Shown piece after piece: positions 21,750 through 32,045 of a stretch of 64,000 bases of DNA. The translations under genes were made by a program, and so were the position numbers. A model generated the notes under the pieces. It searched no databases and had not been told where the DNA came from. It saw only the letters and a list, made by a program, of their open reading frames with translations. The stretch comes from Anastrepha obliqua (Eukaryota; Arthropoda; Insecta; Diptera; Tephritidae): the NCBI RefSeq assembly GCF_027943255.1, contig NC_072893.1, positions 94,867,784 to 94,931,783 on the forward strand, read 5' to 3'. Numbering within the stretch: position 1 is the stretch's first letter; each line of letters starts with the position of its first letter.

Positions 21750-23731
21750 TATTTACAAAATTATATAATAATAAAAAAATCTTTCCAATAATATTTATTA
21801 ATAATATATTTAATAATAATATTATCATTTTAAGTTCTCAAGCTCTTCAAAAAACACCTGACATAATCATGAATTCAGAATTTAGCTGTAAAGGAATAGC
21901 TCAACTTACTGACCGTCAACGTTTTCGCTTGATGTTACCGTAGGGGACTAATTTTCCATTACCAGGGACCATCCATGGTGTCCCTTGGCAACAAAATTGC
22001 CGAAATAGAATCAAGGAAACTAAAATGACCTGATGCCATACTCAGGATCATAAAAACTATTCACAACACTGTCAGCCGCCTGCCTTCAGTTGTCGACTTC
22101 ATCGAAAAAACTGGAACTAATGGGTATTTTGTCTTTGCTTGATGTCCATTCTGGAAGTGTCCTCAAACAATACGGAAGTATCCTCAAGCAATCACAAAAC
22201 TGTCACAAATATTGCTTAAAGCAAAAGCGTATTTTTACATTTATTTCACTTGTAATTCTATGTTAAATCCACGCGATAGCCTATTGCCAAATCATCTCAT
22301 CTCACCCACACGTCAGGTACGGGGATCCACTAATGTGGAACATGTTATGTTAGATTCGTGGCTCGTACGATATCAGAGGAGCGAAAAATATCATAAACCT
22401 AGACTTTTTACTCTGGCTTTTATTTAAAACAGAAGTCTTGAAGGCCATTCTGAAAATAATATCTTTCTTGAAAACTGTTTTCGCCTGGCTGTTACTCCCC
22501 AAAGCTGCTCTAATAGTATGGAAATAATAAATAGATCCACTGGCAACTCACTCTGGGATCCTCTAACAATCTGGTACACGTTGATTTTGGAAATGTAGTT
22601 CAAAAATTCTAAACTAATAATTGCATTCACGCATACCAAAGCCCAAAGGTGCTTTGGCTTTTCCCATTCTTTCCCTCCATTTTTGTCGACTCCCCTATCT
22701 TGTAAAAGTGGCAAACCTTAAAATAAAATCGCACTTTCGCGCCAAAGGCAATTTCATTCACATTCAGTGCTCTTCACATTTGTGTTTTGAAGAAAGTTCC
22801 ACGAAATTGCCTACGCTTAAATTACAATGCCACACAGCCATAAACACACACACACCTTAATTGTAGTGATATTCCACTTCAACTTTCAGCTCCCACCGGC
22901 GAAGCATTTTGACTCGCGCGATAAAATGCCAAAAGCTTAACGCTTCACTGCACTCAGTGAAATAACAGCTTTAGCAAAAGCAACAGCAATAGTGCTTTAG
23001 CTGGAGCTTATGGGAAGAGAAACGCAGAGAATTTGCATAAGAGTGTCTGCAAGCAAATTGAGCATGCGTTCCGTAGGGCTTAGCATACCAAAAAGGCACA
23101 GTGCTGTACAAAAATTCGAAGCAAAAGTAGGAAAATAATGCCGTAGAAAAATGCACCGATGCTCAAGTAGATGTAGGCATGAGTATATATATTTAGAGGT
23201 ATTTGGGAGACTCAACGTACTTGGTGTGGATGTGTTTGCAGAATCATGAAAATACGTTCACATATGCACGTGTATATTTGTATGAACTAAATACACATCC
23301 ACTGCATCGTGATCAACACAAATTCTCAAAGGTAGCACCATGAAATTCCCACAATTAATTTAATGGCACATAAAATTTGCGCCTTTTCAAAACGGATTAA
23401 GGCCAAGTGAAAATTAAAAAAAGAAAGTTCTTTTGGAAAGAAGGCTTGAATAAGGACACTCATTTATTGTGATGGTAAAGCGTAGAAAGCAAATAGAGGT
23501 CGAGTCGAAGCATCAGTTTACTGATTAATATTATTTTTCATATATCCTATCTAAAACAGTTAAAAGAAATGCTAGAAAATTAACGTTCATTAAAAAGAGC
23601 TTCCACATGACTTTGTTGAATTTGGAATGAATTCATAAAAAAAGATATTAACAGAATGCAGGTTTTGTATGGATTCTTCTTTTAAAAACAGGCAATGCAT
23701 TTGAATTTTGAAATTAAATAAAGCAAGTTAT
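21750..23731. other. Noncoding, nothing recognised
   Basis: Unique AT-rich DNA. Frames at 22212-22427, 22424-22714, 22621-22860 and 22971-23215 show no family motif and no consistent codon bias. Confidence 0.5.
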
Positions 23732-23735
23732 TTAA

Positions 23736-24468
23736 GGGGGGAAGCTGGTCTAGAATTTTGAAAAAATCGAAAAATTTTTTTTTGTCTTAAAATGTGCTTT
23801 AGGGTCTTAGAAATAATATACCAAATGAGGGATGCCAGCAAAAATGTCTAAATGCCCAAATTTTTCATTCGACGGCAGTGCCTCGCAGGTATGCCCCGAA
23901 CGCTACTTACAACTTTAAACGCGTTTTTCTCAAAATCACTTTTTTTAAACTGGCCGAAGACATAACTCGAACAAATCTTTACCGATTCTTACGAAATTTT
24001 GACAATACATTCGAAATACCTTTCTCCGGAGACGTGCGTAGGATTTTTTATTTATATTACATAGTTTTTTTTTTTAATCAACAATTTTATGTCGTTCTTT
24101 ATAGTGAAAATTGTAACTTTTTGTTCAAACGTGCACCAAAACGTCGCGAAAAAACAAAATATCGAAAAAATCCTACGTACGTCTCTTTCTGTTGTTATAT
24201 AGAAACTAAAAAAATTTTATTTTTTGATCCAGGACAAAAATTAAGGAGTTTACGTCTTCGGCAATGGACCCACTAGAAAAAAAGGCGCCTTAGGAGAACT
24301 GCTGGACAGCGGCCATTTTGAAATTAATTCAGACGAAAAATTTTGTATTTGTACCATGAAAGCTATATTATTAAACCTATTTCACAGATTTTCGATTGAT
24401 TCCTTTGTTGAGTCAAAATAAATTCATAAAATATGCCCATTTTTTGCGCTCTAGACCAGCTTCCCCCC
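23736..24468. mobile_element. 733-bp foldback MITE with TTAA ends
   Basis: Perfect 19-bp terminal repeats (GGGGGGAAGCTGGTCTAGA and complement) are each flanked by TTAA (23732-23735 and 24469-24472), the target used by piggyBac- and Kolobok-type elements. Inside, a second inverted pair occurs (24031-24053 against 24164-24184, 'gagacgtgcgtaggat' type) and a third (CCGAAGAC blocks near 23955 and 24255), so the two halves fold on each other over most of the length. A 132-codon frame (23878-24276) lies across the loop and has no recognisable domain; I treat it as accidental. Nonautonomous. Confidence 0.85.
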
Positions 24469-24479
24469 TTAAATGACAT

Positions 24480-25045
24480 TGACTCATTTATTTCCTTTAT
24501 TTCCAAATGGACGTTGCAACTCCGTTTTTTGATTACATCTTCACCTAAATGAAGTATAATTTGATTAAAAACGTCGCTTATATTGGTGTTAAAGGCGGCA
24601 ATCGCTGATGGTTTCCCTACGTAGACCAACGATTCCGCGTAGTTCCACACAAATCGGTCTGGCTACGTTAAGGCGCACGAGCTTGGTGGCCAGCGACTAA
24701 CGCCGCCACGCGACATAAGCAAATTTGAACTTCTTCAATAAACTCACGGCTTCCCGTGCAGTGTGGCGATCGGTGTCATTCTCTGTAAACCACACGTTTC
24801 TGGGATCGATATCACCCATCCTAGGCTTAGGAATGGGCTAAAGTTTGTTATGATCTTCCAGTGTCACACGCGATTGACATAAAGCGAAAGAAATAAGAAA
24901 ACAGTAATGTAATGAATGTTTCGTATATTATTTCTTTACGAACGCAACTTACCAGAAATGAGCATCATCACTGAAGATAATTTTTTCTCCACAATGGAAT
25001 TCGAACCACCTTTGCAACATTTGGGTAGTATATTTTGACATTATT
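24480..25045 (-). pseudogene. DD41D (rosa-like) relic
   Basis: Minus-strand islands in order: KIIFSDDAHFW (first aspartate, near 24980), DIDPRNVWFTENDTDRHTAR (second motif, normally WFQQDG-CHTA, here changed), and WNYAESLVYVGKPSAIAAFN (the block after the third motif, near 24645). The tail LEIKEIN fades near 24480. The element lies directly beside the foldback MITE. Many stops and frameshifts; no terminal repeats found. Confidence 0.7.
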
Positions 25046-25519
25046 TGTTATCTTAACAGCAGAAAAAAGCAATACTAAGTTTTAGACCTTGCAATAAATA
25101 TTTGTAGACAAAAGCATTTTTTTAGATGTAATTACGAGATTTATAACACTAGACCTTTCAAATCAAGTTTTGCGTTTTTCTTAATCATGTACCCTTTATA
25201 TGGAGGAAGATAAGGAGGAGGAGATAAGAAGCGGACCCTTAAAGATTCCATGTTGCTTAAAAATTCTATACTCATTAGCATCTCGTCAATCATCTTAGAA
25301 ACTTTAGAAACGCTGTTTGAGATGCATGCTCGCTGGGGAGTCTAATGCTTTGAACCATACAGCATGCGTATATCACAGGTCGCTCCGCAGAGTCTATACC
25401 ACGTCAGATCGTTCGATGAGCTGCTTTCTTGGTTATGAGAAAAGTTTTCAACATTTTTTCTTAGAAGTAGTGGAACTGTCTTTTATCAATTTCTCGTTTA
25501 AACGTTTAATTATTACCTA
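25046..25519. other. Noncoding, nothing recognised
   Basis: Includes a short purine-rich run (25200-25235). No supported gene. Confidence 0.45.
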
Positions 25520-25915
25520 TTACTCACCAACACCTTCTAAAAGGAATGCCTGCCCCGATTTGCTCAGCATGTAACTGTCCACTGTCCATTATTCATATAA
25601 TAAACTACTGCACCAAGTATAACAATGGCAGAAACAATATCTTTAACGGCAGGAAACCTTCCGATTTACTGAAAGAGATTTCTCTAGAAAATATGACGAA
25701 TATTTATGATTTTATATATCAAATTGGACTAGTTTATCTTTAATAATTTTGTTTATTAATTCCCTACACATAATAAATTTTATTCTAATATTTTTTTATA
25801 AATAAGTAAAAAAGCTATTAGTATTATTTCAGGCCGATAGTCCTAGCTACTAGTGCCTTTCGTAATGTAATATAGTTATTTATAATTATATTTCTAATAA
25901 ATAAATAAATAAAAT
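25520..25915 (+). mobile_element. LINE 3' end with zinc-knuckle tail and TAAA repeat
   Basis: The frame 25546-25743 reads PAPICSACNCPLSIIHIINY and CTKYNNGR, the Cys-Cys-His-Cys motif (CxxC, then H and C) that closes the second protein of I- and jockey-type LINEs, then LLKEISLENMTNIYDFI and a stop at 25743. About 170 bp of 3' UTR follows ('gtgcctttcgtaatg' near 25852) and the copy ends in a TAAA/AATAAA repeat (25896-25914), the expected tail. It is strongly 5'-truncated; the sequence before 25520 does not match. Confidence 0.75.
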
Positions 25916-26378
25916 ACCTGTATCTCGTTCGCTCTGAGTACTACGATCATTAGTACAAAGGTAGTTAATGGCGATGATATCACACACCCATGCATAGGGA
26001 CGTTAAAAGGAAGTGCCTTATAGCGCCTGTTATGGCTCTACGTAATGAAAAACATTATTTTAATGCTCAATAGAGATGGATTTATATACTATTATGCTCC
26101 GCCGATTCTACAAAGAGCACTAAAAGAGTTGAGTTCATGATCAGGAGTTTTTTGTATTGACGTAAATCACATAAAGATTGAAGCACTTCTTTTTCCTGGT
26201 AAGAGAAATATTCATAACTTCACTGTTCTTCTATAAATATTCAGTGTCTTTTTCTCTAAATGGAATAGAAACTATGGTGTTCTTTAATATTGTAAAAGAA
26301 TGTTCGAGAAGAAACCAGCAATTATTTCATACGGCTCATGGGCTTGGTGACATTGAGAAGGAATTCGTACTATATCTC
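25916..26378. other. Noncoding, nothing recognised
   Basis: Follows the LINE tail. No coding frame with motif. Confidence 0.45.
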
Positions 26379-26480
26379 TGAAATGATAGGAGGGTGCAAA
26401 AATCTGCTGCATTGCGGCTAGGTTGATTGTCCCACCGGTATATCTGTTTGTCAAAGAAAATATTTCTCAAATCTATGAGG
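26379..26480 (+). pseudogene. Possible R1/I-type LINE scrap
   Basis: In two plus frames the DNA reads RRVQKSAALRL and then IVPPVYLFVKENISQIYEAK. In R1/I-type LINEs the region after the RT reads LRSVQRS-ALR, with a G(I/V)PPI-LLV-ER-I block downstream. Only about 30 codons are left, with a deletion between, so this is tentative. Confidence 0.35.
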
Positions 26481-27610
26481 CTAAGAAAACTGGCATTTTG
26501 GAAAGATCGGCTGCATAGGCATAGACATATTATATCTTCTTTCAAAGAGCAGTGAGTTCGAAGAGGATAGATGTCGTTCGATAAAAACTTTTAGTGTGTA
26601 GTAATATAGCAATGCTAAGCCTGCTTATCGAATTCAAACATTTCCCGAAAGATGGCGCCAGAAGGTACAAACATATCTGAAAAGCTTTCAATCAGTTATT
26701 TATACAATTTTTCAATTTTACAAAACTAAAGGCTTCAAATAATTTTAAAAGTAAAATTTATTGCAAATGCATACTTATATGCATACATACATAGCAAATG
26801 ACTTATACTACACAGGAAATCTTCTTCAATGTAAATGAAAAATAATTCAGCATTCCCACATGAATTTCTATACTTAAATTAAGAATAAATATTGCGCAGT
26901 TTGTTGAAAAAAGGTTTCAAAAAGTTTCTATACCACTATACATACTTACATCTCCACATGTACCTACAAATGTGTATGGGAGAGTGTATGGTTGTGCTGT
27001 TGTTGCTCATACGCTCCGGTCCATGCTTTTATCTGATTAATAACGAACTAGCAAAAGTGGCAAAGTTTTCTACTTTACCTTCATAAATCATAATATAAAA
27101 TAACGTAATAACTAAAATTTGCAAGTACAAAAATCGGAAACGAAAAAATTGTATTAAAAAATAAAAGCAAACTGTAAAACACGTATTAGAGTATACTCGT
27201 ATTGCTAGAAAAAATATTTTTATTAAATTTAGTTTTACGAGTCCAAGCTTTCGTTACATTGGAGTATCTGAAAGATAGCAAATATTGTTCATCCATTACT
27301 CTTTAAAAATAGTTTTTAGCAAATTTATAATTGAAAAAAATATTTACACCCACACTGTGGGTAAGTTAACTTACGGTGGTTGCCATTCTTCGTGAGGTTG
27401 ATAAAGGGTCCACTTAGGCCTGGATGCCGATTGTGATATCACCATGGGTGCAAGGGCGATAGATTACCAGATTTCTCTATCAGCCATGGTGAAAAACGAA
27501 ATTGAGCCACGTCATCGGTGACTCGGCAGCAGACTTCTGCCAGCTCATTTCACACGTATTCACACATTCGTCCAATCAGTCGTTGTTTAGACGGCAACGA
27601 AGTAAGACTG
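26481..27610. other. Noncoding with microsatellites
   Basis: Unique AT-rich DNA; CATACATACATA repeat near 26781. No supported gene. Confidence 0.5.
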
Positions 27611-27614
27611 TCGT

Positions 27615-27737
27615 TCCCACGACAGTCGGTTCTACGTTACCGGAACGACCCGGATTTATATCCGGCCAAGGACTATCACTTCAACAGCATTCCCCATGGG
27701 GAATGATTATGCTGCTACAACAACAACAACAACCAGC
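27615..27737 (+). repeat. SINE-like repeat family B, copy 1
   Basis: About 123 bp ending in (CAA)n. Nearly identical to 55550-55680. It contains a perfect 18-bp palindrome CATTCCCCATGGGGAATG (27688-27705) and the stem CCGGAT/ATCCGG (27650-27665). The flanks GTAAGACTGTCGT (27602-27614) and GTAGACTGTGTT (27738-27749) look like an eroded target duplication. No canonical Pol III boxes. The frames 27502-27741 are accidental. Confidence 0.8.
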
Positions 27738-27749
27738 GTAGACTGTGTT

Positions 27750-28967
27750 CTTCCTTTATCACCAACACAATCTCAGTGTTTCCGCCAATTTGCTGATTCC
27801 TTCAATTGAAAATTCGTAAAGGCGTTATTAATTAGCTTATTTAATTGATTTGACGATACCTAATAATAACAATTAGAGGTAAATGCACCATTTATATAAA
27901 TTGATGATAATGCTTGTATGAAAGTCTTACGAGAGGAAAATTTCCTATTTATATTCTAACTCACTCGTGGTATTTCGAAACCCCAGCATCTTCAGTGAAT
28001 AAACGCTGTTCTGTCCTGTCAAGTTCGCAAACTGTCTATCCTAGTTCTGCGCAGTACAGTTAAAAGTCATTTGGTGCAATGAGATGCTCGTGTAAATTTT
28101 GCGCGACTGATCCTCCAAATGAAATTTCGTAAATTTAGAAACCGTTGAGAGATACGACCCTTAATAAAACAAGAATCTGGTTTGTCCGTCAATCACTTCG
28201 TTAGCATGCATGTTTTGGACCATACGGCATATCATGGTAATGCAATACCGACCAGATACATAGCTCAATGAAAATATTACATAGCCAGTAGAACGATTAC
28301 GTGTCAAGTAATAATTTTGGTTGTTTGTTTGGATATAATATTAAATATTTCGGAAAATTGATTTATTTGTGAATTTGAGTATAATAAGAAGAAAACTGAA
28401 GCAATTTAAAAAAATTAAAATTTTGAGAGTCATTTTCAATGAAATATTTTCGGTTCTTTTTAACATCTTTATAACTTTTTTTTTTATTTTTCAGGAAAAA
28501 ATATTCCAAAAAATTTGTTTGGCCGAAAATTTTTGAGAAACACTTTGTTTTTTTACCATTTGTGAAAAACTTGTGAGATAAAAAATAAGCAAGAGTTTTT
28601 TTTTTGGGAAACATTGTTTACAAAGCATGTTTCTGAACTGCTGGTTGAGGTCTAAAATCTTCTGATCCCATGCCTTCCTACAACACTCGACTACTTCTAA
28701 CTGGCCTTCTAGTTTTTGAAACGAGAAGTTTAATTCTTGCTTTCTTTCGTGTTTGGTATTACTATTGGAGCAATTGATTGTTTGTATTTACTTGAATGCG
28801 TTATCGCAATCCTTTGTATGCGAACAAGATATTTACTTAGAATCGATAAGTTTACGCTGCTTTTGAAAAAGCAACAGGAACAAAATTGATAAGGTTTCGA
28901 AATAATTTTTTTTTATTTTAACTATTAAACGACATTAAACTTATTAAATAAAGTGCATAACTTATGT
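27750..28967. other. Noncoding, nothing recognised
   Basis: A very A/T-biased part near 28363-28614 gives a Lys/Phe-rich frame that is compositional noise. Confidence 0.5.
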
Positions 28968-29016
28968 CTTTTGGAGTGTGTTTTTATTTGAAACGCAAAA
29001 ATGACACACTCCAAAG
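28968..29016. repeat. Imperfect hairpin beside a Tc1-like end
   Basis: 'tcttttggagtgtgttttta' pairs with 'aaaaatgacacactccaaaga' about 10 bp downstream, giving a stem of roughly 20 bp with a few mismatches. Purpose unknown; could be a leftover of a small inverted-repeat element. Confidence 0.5.
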
Positions 29017-29041
29017 ACTTCATTCCATTATAAAAAAATTG

Positions 29042-29690
29042 CAGTGTTCAAAAATATGAATTTTTTCAGTAGCTTGTCCGCTATCCATGGGTTTTCAGCA
29101 CTTCCTTATGTCTTTCAAGATCTCTTTGCTTGTAGCTTGGTATTTTCTATATTTCTTTCCAGAAGCACCCATAAGTGTCCAGAAGTGTTTAAACCTTGCG
29201 ATTAGAGCTGCTGGCAACAGCTTGGGACCTTTATAGAGATGCAGTACCCCTTTGACAACCCCAGCATCTCGGTGCTCAGATTTCCTTAACACAATTTTTT
29301 TTCTTTTGATATGAACTTGCTTTCATTCAAAAACATAACTTTGTTCCAAAATTCTGTAGGCGAAAGCAGTGGTTCTTTGTAAATTTATTAGGAAAAATGC
29401 AATTCCTAGCCATTCTTGCATTATAGCCGGCTTTTCTTAAGGCTATTTTCGCAGTTGAAGCAATAATAAATTTTTTAAACTTATTTCTTACTTCATCTTT
29501 CATTTTTGATGCAGTTATCTTTAATTCTGGTATTTTTACTGTTTACTTGAATTACTGTCTGTATGTTTATGCCCTGTCTGCTGTTTTTTCTTTTTTTCGA
29601 TAGTTTTGGTACTCTTTCCACATATTCTGGTTTTCCAATCGCCAGTGTAAATTTCTTTTAACTTTGTATCCATAGTAAGAATGCACACAG
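29042..29690 (-). pseudogene. Tc1-like transposase relic
   Basis: Minus-strand frames read ALRKAGYNARMARNCIFPNK, then FWNKVMFLNESKF (Tc1 hallmark FWNKVIFSDESKF, with the first catalytic aspartate changed to asparagine), then KKIVLRKSEHRD. The following 65-codon frame (29292-29095) diverges from family expectations. At 29042 the DNA reads 'cagtgttcaaaaatatg', like a Tc1-type terminus, so this may be the true right end. The helix-turn-helix part toward 29690 (MDTKLKEIYTGDW) is badly decayed. No second or third catalytic motif is visible. Confidence 0.75.
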
Positions 29691-29966
29691 AATTCTATTG
29701 AATACCGATAAACTAAAACCTTATTACATAAAAATAACACTTTTTCTTACCAAAAAATCATTCTAACAATATAAAAAGTCAATATGCAAATACTGAGCGT
29801 ACACTTTTGATACTCACCTTACTGCGTATTACCGAAAATAAGTACCACGGATGCTTTTTAGTCGCCAGCATGACTGCTACGATAGTAAGCAACGAAGATG
29901 ACTTATTTGATCTTTGACCTTTTCACAAATAGAAGGATCATAGAATTATGGCACCTAGTGTATAGG
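29691..29966. other. Noncoding spacer between Tc1-like and mariner copies
   Basis: No motif seen. Confidence 0.4.
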
Positions 29967-31147
29967 CAAGGTGAAGTCCAAAATAAACAAGACTGAGCTA
30001 AAATAGAAACAACAGAAGCTTTTATCAGATAATTTCAAGTTTATTTATTCAAAATAGTCCCCTCTGGTTTCTATACACTGTTTTGCGCGATCTAACAGCT
30101 TTCCGAAAGACTGTTTCAGGTCTTTGACCGGAATGTCCTTCAGGATGTCAGTACAAGCTTCTTGGATGGTCTCTACGGACGAAAAATGTTTTCCTTTCCT
30201 GGCCAAATACAATTTTCCGAATAGATAGAAGACACAGGGAGCCATATCAGGTGAATACGGTCAGTGATTGATGGTTAAAATGCGATTTCTAGTAAAAAAA
30301 ATCAGTCACAAGAGTGGATCGATGAGATGGTGTATTATCATGCAATAAGCGCCAGCTTCCTCCTTCGCGGTATTCAGAGCGAAAATTTCGTTGGCGGTTT
30401 GGCCCGTTGGCACGACCTCCTTGTGCACAATTCCATTGGAATCGTAAAAAAAAATTAGCATCGACTTGATTTTTCACTTCTCCAAACGTGATTTTTTGGG
30501 TGGTAGCTCGTCTGGGGCCTTCCATTCGACACTTTGATGCTTAATTTCAGGCTCATGTTGGAAACACCACGTTTCATCACCAGTTACAATGTTGTAAAAG
30601 AAGTTTTCGTATTTTCTCGCCTCTTTAATGAGGTCTTTCGAGTGTTGAATTCTTAGCAATTTTTGGTCCTTCGTAAGCCAAAATGATCAGTTAAAATGCG
30701 ATAAATCAATGTTTTGGAGATATTCAACTCCGCTTCCATGAATTTGAATGATGATTTCGGTTCATTTTTGATAAATTTACGAAAAATTACGATGGAGTTT
30801 TCGCTGATTACATACTAATTTTGTTCATTGTAATTTATGTCCTCACAACAATCTCTCAAACGTGAAAACCACTCATGAACTCTGGCAGGAGATAGACAAT
30901 CATCGCCATAAACTTTTTTCATCAATTCAAATGTTTCGGTAAACGTTTTACCGATTTTAAAACAAAATTTGATATTAGCTCTTTGTTAGAAACTCATTTT
31001 GTACCGATGACAGGGAACCGAATGTTACCAAGCTTTCACTAGAAGTCAGCTGGAGATAAAACTTACAACGCACTAACTCACTAAAAAGATGGCGTCATCA
31101 GAAACATTTTTATGACGCCAATCTGGTTTATTTTGGACTTCACCTTG
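29967..31147 (-). mobile_element. DD34D mariner, third family
   Basis: Ends 'caaggtgaagtccaaaataa' at 29967 and its complement ending at 31147. TA is intact on the right (31148-31149); on the left it appears mutated. The right TA is shared with the TA-rich tail of a SINE that starts at about 31150, so the mariner apparently inserted into a SINE tail. Confidence 0.9.
30045..30997 (-). pseudogene. mariner transposase, broken, third aspartate lost
   Basis: Runs from ATG at 30997 with KFCFKIGKTFTETFELMKKV, through SPARVHEWFSRLRDC, to TGDETWCFQHEPEIKHQS (first aspartate), KKSRLEK, LLHDNTPSHRST (second aspartate, near 30335) and PDMAPCVFYLFGKLYLA (near 30240), ending GDYFE at 30048. At the third catalytic position family members have CDFxLF; here the codon 30233-30231 is GTC, giving valine. 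Stops and frameshifts also break it (a stop at codon 4, and frame changes near 30290 and 30470). It would be inactive twice over. Confidence 0.9.
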
Positions 31148-31149
31148 TA

Positions 31150-31372
31150 TAATTGGCGCTATCACCCTTTGTTAGGTGCAAATTGATGTTTTTGCAAAAA
31201 TGGGTGCCTAGAGTTTTGTGCCGGCTACAAACGGCAGATGGTTTTTGATGAGTAGTTTTTTCAAGACAGAAATACACTCGAAAGTCTTGCCATTACCTGG
31301 CGAGGGGCAACCGCTATTAGCAAATACTTTTTCAATCATTTGGTGTTTGTCCGAGTTTTCGAACTTGACCGA
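31150..31372 (-). repeat. SINE family A, copy 6
   Basis: Reverse-strand copy: tail 'ataattggcgct' at 31150, 'aaacggcagatgg' block, 'gccattacctggcgagg' block, and a degenerate B-box 'ttcgaactt' near 31360. The A-box head is missing or diverged. Confidence 0.8.
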
Positions 31373-31611
31373 TATCGAATGGCCATCACGGTGGCCGATA
31401 TGCAGCCAAGCCTATAATTTTTTGCTCCTTCCACGCAAGCACTTCGGGTGTTCAATGAGATCTCGTTTTGTTTAAGAAATTGCTGGTTTTTATCCGTCGC
31501 ATGAACATAGTTTAGGAGCTGTTGAGCTAATGACTTATCTGACTATTTAAATTTGCCCAAAAGCGCAATAACTTGTGACTAAAAGTTGAAACAAAAGCCT
31601 ACTAATCATCA

Positions 31612-32045
31612 AAATTAAAGCGGCCGGAAGAACCAAAACCAAAAGAGCGCACCCAGCTCATTAAGTATTTCTTTCGACTACATTGGTTTATAAATAAATT
31701 GAGGTCATGCGACGTTTGCTTGTAGCAATACCAGAAGAATGTGCAGAGCTGTAGGAATCCAATGTCCGATATTACAATACTATAATGCAAAAACTCAGCT
31801 GCTGTTTTCACCTGACTAGGACTACAACGACTTATTACTGTTTCCAAAGCTGAAAAGACAAATGAAAGGATGGAAATTTATGGAGATGGAAGAGCCCAAG
31901 CTCATACCAAAAAACGCCCATATCGGAAGTGCTTCGAGGATTGGCAAAAGTACAGAGGGATATAAAAACATTTATATACAGAAAATATATAAATATTTTT
32001 TCGAAAAATTAAACTTTTATATATTTATTTGTTTACTCAATTAGG
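31612..32045 (+). pseudogene. DD34D mariner C-terminal relic
   Basis: Plus-strand islands: EEPKPKRAHPAH, VMRRLLVAIPEECAEL (normally MRRLREAI-KRPELW), then SPD and LLLFPKLKRQMKGWKF, and in another frame YRKCFEDWQKYREG. These are the middle and C-terminal blocks of a mariner transposase. The second catalytic block is deleted and the SPDLAP-D motif is mostly destroyed. No ends recognised. An open frame on the other strand (31602-31847) is a shadow. Confidence 0.65.

Noticed and set aside
23878..24276. 132-codon open frame inside the TTAA-flanked MITE
   Set aside because: It crosses the inverted arms and loop of a foldback element, is rich in Phe, Arg and Lys from base composition, and has no recognisable domain.
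27502..27741. Frames of 79 and 62 codons
   Set aside because: They run through the CAA-tailed repeat, giving a Gln-rich end; the same artefact appears at 55449-55834.
28363..28614. Lys/Phe-rich 83-codon minus frame
   Set aside because: Poly-A/T composition effect.
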